Source of the DNA: Gammaproteobacteria bacterium
GTDB taxonomy: Bacteria > Pseudomonadota > Gammaproteobacteria > HK1
Reading direction: 5' to 3'
Assembly (NCBI GenBank): GCA_013042035.1
Contig: JABDQX010000426.1
Coordinates: forward strand, 1-5,662
Length of the DNA: 5,662 nucleotides
In this document: positions 1-5,181 of the stretch, piece after piece
Position numbering within the stretch: position 1 is the stretch's first letter
How the letters are laid out: the number at the start of each line of letters is the position of its first letter
Made by a program: the position numbers and the translations under genes
The notes under the pieces: generated by a model
Database searches by the model: none
What the model was told of the DNA's origin: nothing
The model's input: only the letters and a program-made list of their open reading frames with translations

Positions 1-147
1 CCGAATTGTGGCCCGCTGCGTTGCGAAAGAGTCAAAAATCGCGTCATGTAGCTCGCTACACTCCCCGATTTTTTACCTTCCGCGCCTTGCGGGACCCCAA
101 TCGGGCTACCGCCTCGCGACGACCCGGAATTTTCAGACACGCTCTTA
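1..147. repeat. Family A palindromic MITE-like element, copy 1 (left part cut by window edge)
   Basis: This stretch matches 1466-1601 at about 94% identity by eye. It ends with the same terminal sequence, TTTTCAGACACGCTC, followed by the putative TTA target copy at 145-147. Differences from the second copy are roughly eight substitutions, one single-base indel, and about 12 extra bases near 108-119. The interior folds back on itself around a small loop near 48-60 (TGTAG CTCG CTACA). There is no convincing gene: open frames across it are by-products of the repeat. The left terminus, expected about 40 bases before the window, is not visible. It lies upstream of fnr in the same orientation as copy 2. 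Its mobile nature is inferred from the intact copy. Confidence 0.85.
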
Positions 148-150
148 CGG

Positions 151-283
151 AAAAAACATACCGGCCTTACTGGTTTTTTGTGCCGCTTGCGCGTTGCAAT
201 GACGGCAACAGAATTCACGGCATACACCCATCATTGCGCCTTGAAGCTAAACAATAATCTTGCGCGATCCGGGTATGTTTTTT
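151..283. repeat. Inverted repeat pair upstream of fnr (arms 151-164 and 269-283)
   Basis: The 12-base arm AAAAAACATACC (151-162) is matched by its exact reverse complement at 272-283. Pairing continues for two more bases (GG with CC) if one base at 271 is bulged out. The arms are about 110 bases apart, too far for a terminator hairpin. The interior shows no gene. The pair may be the ends of an old inserted segment next to element copy 1, or a chance match. I see no target duplication that would settle it. Confidence 0.4.
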
Positions 284-314
284 GCTTCCGGCATGCCCTT
301 GGCGCAAAGCCGCC

Positions 315-328
315 TTGATCTGGATCAA
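315..328. promoter_or_regulatory. Perfect FNR box (TTGAT-N4-ATCAA)
   Basis: The sequence TTGATCTGGATCAA is an exact match to the palindromic consensus bound by FNR-family regulators. It is centred at 321.5, about 52 bases before the fnr start codon. Its position immediately upstream of a gene encoding an FNR strongly suggests autoregulation. Whether it activates or represses cannot be read from the sequence, because no convincing -35/-10 pair is visible. An activating class II arrangement would put transcription start near 363, on the ribosome binding site, so repression or another start point is easier to reconcile. Confidence 0.85.
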
Positions 329-360
329 GAAATCTGCTTGAATTCGGCATCTCTTTTATG

Positions 361-366
361 AGGAGG
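361..366 (+). promoter_or_regulatory. Ribosome binding site of fnr
   Basis: AGGAGG is a full Shine-Dalgarno consensus. It is separated by seven bases from a GTG at 374. This spacing decides in favour of GTG 374 as the start, and the protein made from it aligns with the FNR amino terminus. Confidence 0.85.
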
Positions 367-373
367 CAAAGCC

Positions 374-1198
374 GTGGACCGTAATATTGCTGCCAAATTC
401 ATCGACTATCAGGTTTCGTGCAAGGACTGCTGTATGGCGAACGTTTGTCTGCCCCTGGGACTGAGTGCGGTGGAGCTCGATCAATTGATGAAGATCATCG
501 ATCGACAATCCCCCATGTCCCGTGGGGAACATCTGTTCCAAATTGGAGAGCCGCACAAGTCTTTATACGCTGTACGCTCGGGTTCGATCAAGGTCTACAT
601 CCCAACCGAAGGTGGCGAGGAGCAGGTACACCGATTCATTCTGCCAGGTGAGCTCCTGGGCTTCGATGCCATCGAAGGGGGAAAACACACCTGTGCCGCC
701 GTTGCCCTGGAAACGACCAGTGTGTGCGCGTTTCCCTATCATCGCCTGGAAAAGCTCTGTCATACTTTCCAAGGTCTCGACCACGAGCTTCACCGCCTGT
801 TCGGGAAAGAGATCGCCAATGAGCACGATTTATTGCAACTGCTTGCCAAGAAAAGCGCCGAAGCGCGTCTTGCCAGTTTCCTGCTAGATTTATCCAACAG
901 ACTGAAAAAACGTGGTTTCTCGGAACGGGAATTCAATCTTACCATGTCACGGCATGATATCAGCAATCACCTGGGACTTGCCGTGGAAACAGTGAGCCGG
1001 CTCTTTGCCCGTTTCCAGAATGAGGGATTACTGACGGTCAGAAGACGTCATATCCAATTGCAGAACATGCCCGAAATCAAAGAGCTTTTTGTAAATGTCT
1101 CTCCCACAACCAGCAAACGGCGCATCGCTCCGGCCAACCGCAAGGGAAATATCGGAGGTTCGTATCGCCTTCGTAAGGTAAAAGCCGCACAGGTGTAG
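374..1198 (+). CDS. fnr: FNR-type oxygen-responsive transcriptional regulator (CRP/FNR family)
   Basis: This 274-residue protein is a cytoplasmic, [4Fe-4S]-dependent regulator that switches genes between aerobic and anaerobic states. The amino terminus holds the cluster cysteines C16, C19 and C25 in the motif CKDCCMANVCLP, and the fourth ligand is C118 in ETTSVCAFP. C20 is an extra cysteine next to C19. A CRP-like beta-roll covers about residues 30-130. A dimer helix follows at about 133-160, with E150 where E. coli FNR has D154. The winged helix-turn-helix covers about 165-235, with recognition residues E205, S208 and R209 in VETVSRLFARF, matching the FNR rather than CRP reading of DNA. The GTG start follows a consensus ribosome binding site, and a perfect FNR box lies just upstream. 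The protein runs about 28 residues past the usual FNR end in a basic tail with no acidic residues. The assignment is secure; the role of the tail is unknown. Confidence 0.95.
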   Translation: MDRNIAAKFIDYQVSCKDCCMANVCLPLGLSAVELDQLMKIIDRQSPMSRGEHLFQIGEPHKSLYAVRSGSIKVYIPTEGGEEQVHRFILPGELLGFDAIEGGKHTCAAVALETTSVCAFPYHRLEKLCHTFQGLDHELHRLFGKEIANEHDLLQLLAKKSAEARLASFLLDLSNRLKKRGFSEREFNLTMSRHDISNHLGLAVETVSRLFARFQNEGLLTVRRRHIQLQNMPEIKELFVNVSPTTSKRRIAPANRKGNIGGSYRLRKVKAAQV

Positions 1199-1423
1199 AT
1201 TAATTACACTTTAATAACGCCCGGATTTTGGATTTTTTGCAGAACAAACGCTTATGTGTTTATGTATGTAATTTATTAAATAATAAGCACAATCCGCGTT
1301 TTTCATTTACGCCCGTGCATGCTTTTCAATGACACAAATCCGTTCTCTCGTTTCATTCGGTTCCACCGCTGGTTTTGCCGGAAGATTGATTAGTCCTGTA
1401 TACTCGCCCCCGCTTCTACGTAG
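1199..1423. other. AT-rich intergenic spacer between fnr and galU
   Basis: I find no gene here. The first ~100 bases are markedly AT-rich compared with the flanking genes. There are T-runs near 1228-1239, but no good GC stem before them, so I do not call a terminator for fnr. The right end carries a promoter-like sequence described separately. The spacer stops at the TTA that borders the family A element. Confidence 0.6.
1375..1404 (+). promoter_or_regulatory. Candidate sigma70 promoter for galU
   Basis: TTGCCG at 1375-1380 and TATACT at 1399-1404 are spaced by 18 bases, each close to consensus for sigma70. Transcription would begin near 1410, only about 15 bases before the family A element, so the galU message would carry the whole element in its leader. 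No other promoter of this quality is visible between fnr and galU. The call is from sequence alone. Confidence 0.5.
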
Positions 1424-1601
1424 TTAGAGCGTGTCTGAAAAATCCCCAGTCTACTGCGGCGGCCCCCGAATTGTGGCCCGCTTGCGTTGCGAAAGAGTCA
1501 AAAATCGCGTCATGTAGTTCGCTATACTCCCCGATTTTTTACTTTCCACGCCTTGCGGAACCGCAATCGGCGACGAGCGGGAATTTTCAGACACGCTCTT
1601 A
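1424..1601. mobile_element. Family A MITE-like element, complete copy with TTA flanks
   Basis: The element (1427-1598, 172 bp) begins GAGCGTGTCTGAAAA and ends with its exact reverse complement. TTA sits on both outer sides (1424-1426 and 1599-1601), consistent with a 3-bp TNA target duplication. Most of the interior is an imperfect palindrome: the left arm to about 1518 pairs with the right arm from about 1523, around a TTCG loop. It has no open frame of coding quality and no transposase, so it would need an enzyme supplied in trans. TNA targets and GAG/GGG-like ends are known in IS5-related families; assignment to that group is inference. The element separates the candidate galU promoter from the gene. 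Confidence 0.85.
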
Positions 1602-1619
1602 GCGAAATTCCATAGCGTT

Positions 1620-1625
1620 GAGAGG
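1620..1625 (+). promoter_or_regulatory. Ribosome binding site of galU
   Basis: GAGAGG lies 10 bases before the GTG at 1636, the best start. The longer reading from TTG 1618 would put this site inside the gene and add six residues (RGGVEV-like) that GalU proteins do not need. Confidence 0.6.
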
Positions 1626-1635
1626 TGGTGTTGAG

Positions 1636-2514
1636 GTGAACTCGACAATCAAAAAAGCGGTTTTTCCCGTTGCCGGACTCGGAACCCGATTCTTGCCTGT
1701 TACCAAGGCAAATCCGAAAGAAATGCTGCCCATCGTGGATAAACCCCTGATCCAATATGCCGTCGAGGAGGCGGTGGCAGCGGGTATTCAGGATCTTGTT
1801 TTCGTGACTGGGCGCGGGAAGCGGGCTATCGAGGATCATTTCGACAAAACCTATGAGCTGGAAGTTACCCTTGAGGCCCGCGGGCGGCACCGCATGTTGA
1901 CCAGCATGCGTGGCATACTTCCCGAGGAAGTCAGTTGCATTTACATTCGGCAACCGGAACCGCTTGGGCTTGGAGATGCCGTGCTGCGTGCCCGTTCCAT
2001 CATCGGCAATGAACCATTCGCGGTTATTTTGGCCGATGATCTCATTGACGCAGCGCCCGGTTGTATCGCACAAATGATCGATGTCCATGAGCGCCATGGC
2101 GCCTCGGTGTTGGCGGTCGAATCGATTCCGCCCACGGATACCGATAAGTACGGCGTGATTGAATCAGGTGATTTCGCCAATGGGATCGCCAGGATAGACG
2201 CCATCGTGGAAAAACCATCGCCTGCCAGCGCACCATCCAATCTGGGGGTGGTTGGCCGTTACATCCTGACGCCGGGGATCTTTGACCAGTTGGCCGATCT
2301 TGGCCGGGACGATAACGGAGAGATACAGCTTACCGATGGTATCGCGCGCCTGTTGGCCCATGAGCGGGTTCTTGCCCTGGAGTTTACGGGGCAGCGGTAC
2401 GATTGCGGTGATAAGCTCGGATTTCTGAAGGCAACGGTGGAGTACGCCATCAAACATCCGGAACTCAAGGATGAATTCCTGGATTATCTGGCTAAATGGC
2501 ATACCCGGAGGTAA
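1636..2514 (+). CDS. galU: UTP--glucose-1-phosphate uridylyltransferase (GalU)
   Basis: This enzyme joins UTP and glucose-1-phosphate to give UDP-glucose and pyrophosphate. UDP-glucose feeds lipopolysaccharide core, exopolysaccharide and other glucans in the cytoplasm. From the chosen GTG the product has 292 residues, close to the usual size. The nucleotide-binding signature PVAGLGTRFLP begins at residue 11 and is followed by K24 and KEMLP (28-32) and VDKPLIQY (34-41). ADD at 133-135 supplies the expected metal-binding acid. VEKP (191-194) carries the conserved substrate-contacting lysine, K193. NLGVVGRY, GEIQLTDGI (228-236) and DCGDKLGF (256-263) complete the family pattern. The gene follows a family A element by 34 bases, and its 3' end overlaps the 3' end of nadE on the opposite strand by 23 bp. 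There is no sign of damage. The start is less certain than the function, since a TTG at 1618 is also in frame. Confidence 0.95.
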   Translation: MNSTIKKAVFPVAGLGTRFLPVTKANPKEMLPIVDKPLIQYAVEEAVAAGIQDLVFVTGRGKRAIEDHFDKTYELEVTLEARGRHRMLTSMRGILPEEVSCIYIRQPEPLGLGDAVLRARSIIGNEPFAVILADDLIDAAPGCIAQMIDVHERHGASVLAVESIPPTDTDKYGVIESGDFANGIARIDAIVEKPSPASAPSNLGVVGRYILTPGIFDQLADLGRDDNGEIQLTDGIARLLAHERVLALEFTGQRYDCGDKLGFLKATVEYAIKHPELKDEFLDYLAKWHTRR

Positions 2515-4162
2515 TCGGATAGCGCCGTTCACGTCCAAAAGCCCGCTGGGTAATGCGAACCCCGGGGGCTGCCTGCCTGCGCTTGTATTCGTTGCGCAAA
2601 ACCATTGCACCGATCCTTGCTACCGTTCCCGGCTCGAAGCCTTCGGCGCTAATCTGCTCCGGTGACTGGTCGCGTTCCACGTAACGATCGAGTATCGCAT
2701 CAAGAATGGGGTAGGGTGGCAGGGAATCTTCATCTTTCTGATCCGGGGCCAATTCAGCGGACGGGGCCCTTGTCAATACGCGTTGCGGGATGATGCCCGA
2801 TGGCGCGCCATTCCCGGAAAGATCGCTCCCCTGTTCATTGCGCCACGCCGCCAAACGGTATACCTGCTCTTTCGATACATCCTTCAAGGGCGCGAATCCC
2901 CCCGCCATGTCGCCATACAAAGTGGCATACCCCACGGCCAGCTCACTCTTGTTGCCGGTGGTCAGGACCATTTTCCCGCTTTTATTGGAGATTGCCATCA
3001 GTAACACGCCGCGACAGCGTGCCTGGAGATTTTCTTCCGTTACATCCACCGGCGCGCCGGCAAACACGTCGGAAAGGCTATCCAGGAAAGCGGAGAAAAC
3101 CGACTCGATGGGAACAATATGGTAGGCCACACCCAGACTCCTGGCCTGCGCGGCGGCATCCTCGATGCTCATATCAGCGGTATAACGGGATGGCATCAGA
3201 ACCGCCTCCACGCGATCCGCGCCCAACGCGTCGGCACCGATAGCCAGCGTCAGTGCCGAATCGATTCCACCGGACAGACCGACGATTGCCCCGGGAAAAC
3301 GGTTTTTTCCCACATAATCCCGCACCCCGGTGAGCAATGCCCGGTAGATGCTCTCCTCCTGGGCCGGTAACGGGCAAATCGTGGCAGGCCGCGGCCGAAT
3401 CATCGGTAACGTATCGAATACAGTTAGAAAAAGTCCGGCTTCGAAATCAGGCGCGCGAAATATCACCTCGCCCTCGGTATCCACGACCAGGGAATGACCG
3501 TCGAATACCAGCTCATCCTGCCCTCCCACCAGGTTTACATACACGATGGGCATGGACCCTTCCCGCGCCCGCTTCGCCAGCAGGATCTCGCGCTCATGGA
3601 TTTTACCGGTGTGATATGGCGAGGCGTTGATGTTGAGCATCAGCTTTGCCCCCGCATCGGCGGCGCGGCGCATGGGATCGGGGGACCAAATATCCTCGCA
3701 GATGGTCAGCGCCACGGGGATTCCCTTGATATCCACCAATACGGGTTCGTCTCCGGGCGCAAAGTAGCGTTTTTCGTCGAACACACCGTAATTCGGCAAT
3801 GATTGTTTGTCATAACAGGCCGACACGGTGCCATTTTGCAGATACACACAGGCGTTATGGAGCCTGTCGCCGTCTCGGCGGGGATATCCCAGGACAACAT
3901 CGATACCCTGCGCAATCCCGGCAATATCTTCCAGCGCCCGCTCGATTCGCGGATACAGATCGGGACGAAGCAGCAGATCTTCCGGCGGATAACCGGTCAG
4001 GGTCAATTCAGGGAAAATCACCACATCGGCCTCGATGACATCCCGTGCTTTTCGAATATTCTCGATGACCTGACGGGTGTTACCGGGAATATCACCCACC
4101 GTCAGATTGAGCTGGGCGATGGCGATGCGAAGGGTAGAGGAGGGGGATTCAGGGCTATTCAA
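2492..4162 (-). CDS. nadE: Glutamine-dependent NAD(+) synthetase
   Basis: This 556-residue, two-domain enzyme makes NAD+ from deamido-NAD+, ATP and glutamine, the last step of NAD synthesis. The amino-terminal nitrilase-like glutaminase domain (about 11-255) has the triad E52 (FPELTLTGYP), K119 (CYDKQSLPNY) and C155 (TICEDIW), and releases ammonia. The carboxy-terminal synthetase domain (about 270-556) has the PP-loop SGGIDS at 297-302, TTGNKSE at 401-407 and LYGDMAGGFAPLKD at 415-428. Length and domain order match the long bacterial NadE form. The start is a TTG at 4160-4162. A TGA lies in frame two codons upstream, and the next ATG is at residue 163, so TTG is the only sensible start; GAGAAG six bases ahead supports it. 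The gene lies downstream of rlmE on the same strand and converges with galU. All catalytic residues expected are present. Confidence 0.96.
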   Translation of the reverse strand: MNSPESPSSTLRIAIAQLNLTVGDIPGNTRQVIENIRKARDVIEADVVIFPELTLTGYPPEDLLLRPDLYPRIERALEDIAGIAQGIDVVLGYPRRDGDRLHNACVYLQNGTVSACYDKQSLPNYGVFDEKRYFAPGDEPVLVDIKGIPVALTICEDIWSPDPMRRAADAGAKLMLNINASPYHTGKIHEREILLAKRAREGSMPIVYVNLVGGQDELVFDGHSLVVDTEGEVIFRAPDFEAGLFLTVFDTLPMIRPRPATICPLPAQEESIYRALLTGVRDYVGKNRFPGAIVGLSGGIDSALTLAIGADALGADRVEAVLMPSRYTADMSIEDAAAQARSLGVAYHIVPIESVFSAFLDSLSDVFAGAPVDVTEENLQARCRGVLLMAISNKSGKMVLTTGNKSELAVGYATLYGDMAGGFAPLKDVSKEQVYRLAAWRNEQGSDLSGNGAPSGIIPQRVLTRAPSAELAPDQKDEDSLPPYPILDAILDRYVERDQSPEQISAEGFEPGTVARIGAMVLRNEYKRRQAAPGVRITQRAFGRERRYPITSGYAI

Positions 4163-4165
4163 GGG

Positions 4166-4366
4166 TCACTTCTCGGTTATTGATCTGCTATCGATCCGGA
4201 AATCGCCTAAGGTAGCCGAACCGCGACCGAAGGACAGCGCCACCAAACACAGAAAAGAGGGTGGCCACGAAGTCCACGAATCGTGCATCGGCTTGCATCG
4301 TAGTCGTTTTTTACGGTGCGCCAGGACAACCTCGGCGGATTTCCAGAGCGCTCCATCCGGCGCCAT
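4166..4366 (-). CDS. Doubtful 66-residue open frame between rlmE and nadE
   Basis: This frame starts at an ATG four bases after the rlmE stop, ends four bases before the nadE start, and shares the nadE frame. The tight fit looks like an operon gene. However, the product (MAPDGALWKSAEV...) resembles no family I know, is rich in W, C, R and S, and crosses the tandem CCACGAA motif, which looks like dispersed non-coding repeat DNA. Its ribosome binding site is weak (AAGTGA). It has no clear membrane segment or signal peptide. I think it is more likely spurious than real. Confidence 0.15.
   Translation of the reverse strand: MAPDGALWKSAEVVLAHRKKRLRCKPMHDSWTSWPPSFLCLVALSFGRGSATLGDFRIDSRSITEK
4169..4174 (-). 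promoter_or_regulatory. Ribosome binding site of nadE
   Basis: Read on the minus strand, GAGAAG stands six bases before the TTG start of nadE. The intervening bases contain an in-frame TGA (4166-4168), which excludes any earlier start in that frame and so fixes the TTG. Confidence 0.65.
4241..4280. repeat. Short A-rich motif with tandem CCACGAA units
   Basis: CCACGAA occurs at 4265-4271 and again at 4274-4280, a 9-base period, after an A-rich lead (CACCAAACACAGAAAAGAGG at 4241-4260). Phrases of this type recur between genes in many environmental bacterial genomes; that is my recollection, not a search result. The surrounding gap of 208 bases between nadE and rlmE has no clear promoter or terminator. 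Confidence 0.35.
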
Positions 4367-4370
4367 GGTA

Positions 4371-5000
4371 TCACTTTAACCAAACAGGCTCAGACACGCT
4401 CTTAAGCCCAAGTACATATACCTCGCGGGAATTTGCCCGGGATGCCTTTGGTTTTCGCACGTAAACCTTTGAGAACGACTGTTGCACTGTTTTTACAAAG
4501 GCATCGAATCCTTCTCCCTGGAAAACCTTGACCAGAAATCCCGCGCCCGGCGCCAGGATATCGCGACTGATATCGAGCGCCAGTTCGGCCATTTGCATGG
4601 TCCTTGGCTGATCCAAGGCATTCATACCGCTTATATTGGGCGCCATATCGGAGATGACAGCCGAGGCCGAACGCCCCGCCAATGCCTCCATGATTTGAAC
4701 CTGCACCGCCGGATCATGAAGATCCCCCTCCAGTGAAACAACGCCGGGGAGCGGATCCATGGGCAACACATCGACGGCAATGACACGGCCCTCCCTGCCA
4801 ACCCGTTGGCTGGCCACCTGAGTCCACCCCCCGGGCGCCGCGCCGAGATCCACCACGGTATCCCCACGCCGGAACAGGCCATCGCGCTGATCGATCTCCA
4901 ATAGTTTATACGCGGCCCGGGAACGATAGCCGGCCTCGACAGCGCGTTTAACGAACGGATCTTTAATGTGTGAGGTTATCCAGTTGCGGTTCTTGCCCAT
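4371..5000 (-). CDS. rlmE: 23S rRNA (uridine-2552-2'-O)-methyltransferase RlmE (FtsJ/RrmJ)
   Basis: RlmE transfers a methyl group from S-adenosylmethionine to the 2'-O of U2552 in the A loop of 23S rRNA, a late step in 50S assembly. The 209-residue protein has the SAM-binding motif VVDLGAAPGGW at 49-59 and the K-D-K-E catalytic set at K32 (RAAYKLLEID), D118 (ISDMAPNISG), K158 (FLVKVFQGEGF) and E193 (SREVYVLG). Length equals that of E. coli RlmE. The ATG at 4998-5000 gives an amino terminus matching the family. The ribosome binding site is poor (a GAG close to the start). A family B element lies only 12 bases upstream, so the native control region may have been displaced. The last residues (S201-K209) are atypical: the codons for S201-E204 coincide with the end sequence of family A. 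The catalytic core is intact, so the enzyme should be active. Confidence 0.95.
   Translation of the reverse strand: MGKNRNWITSHIKDPFVKRAVEAGYRSRAAYKLLEIDQRDGLFRRGDTVVDLGAAPGGWTQVASQRVGREGRVIAVDVLPMDPLPGVVSLEGDLHDPAVQVQIMEALAGRSASAVISDMAPNISGMNALDQPRTMQMAELALDISRDILAPGAGFLVKVFQGEGFDAFVKTVQQSFSKVYVRKPKASRANSREVYVLGLKSVSEPVWLK
4390..4404. repeat. Family A terminal sequence inside the 3' end of rlmE
   Basis: TCAGACACGCTC followed by TTA (4390-4404) is identical over 15 bases to the right ends of the elements at 133-147 and 1587-1601. The orientation places any former element body at lower coordinates, toward nadE. I cannot identify its opposite end. A weak resemblance to the element interior around 4306-4340 (T-run then GGTGCGCC) is not enough to claim a full copy. 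It is either a remnant or a one-ended insertion. Confidence 0.6.
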
Positions 5001-5012
5001 GGCTCGGTTACT

Positions 5013-5181
5013 CTAGGAGTCTGTCCGACTTAGGATGAATCGACTGCGAAAGCGGTAAATTGGCCCCTGTTTTGCGCAAATTCTCGTCAGATAGTCCACT
5101 ATCATCCTCGAATTTGGCGCAAAAATGGCCACAATTTCACACTTTCTCGCTACGATCCCCATAACCCGGACAGACTCCTAG
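5013..5181. mobile_element. Family B MITE-like element with CTAG flanks
   Basis: The element proper (5017-5177, 161 bp) begins GAGTCTGTCCG and ends with the exact reverse complement, CGGACAGACTC. CTAG is present on both sides (5013-5016 and 5178-5181), as for a 4-bp target duplication. Beyond the perfect ends the two halves pair almost throughout, meeting at GATAG TCCA CTATC near 5091-5104, so the single strand or RNA would form one long hairpin. There is no transposase. CTAG-type (YTAR) targets are typical of IS5-group elements, so mobilisation by such an enzyme is inferred. The element occupies the space between the dprA-like gene and rlmE and overlaps the end of the former. Confidence 0.85.

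Noticed and set aside
151..181. Terminator-like sequence ending in TTTTTT near 172-179
   Set aside because: The stem before the T-run is short and mismatched, and no gene end is visible just upstream.
6..257. Overlapping + strand open frames of 83 and 64 codons near the left edge
   Set aside because: They lie mostly within the family A element, lack a ribosome binding site and have no recognisable protein features.
1199..1260. Rho-independent terminator after fnr
   Set aside because: T-runs are present, but no GC-rich stem precedes them.
1522..2097. A 191-codon minus strand frame opposite galU
   Set aside because: It crosses the element and the strongly conserved GalU amino terminus, and matches no known protein pattern.
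2783..4183. Many + strand open frames opposite nadE
   Set aside because: They are antisense shadows of a well-conserved gene, with compositions typical of reversed coding DNA.
4180..4195. A possible FNR half-site pair (TTGAT and ATCGA) upstream of nadE
   Set aside because: The spacing is five rather than four bases, and the second half is mismatched.
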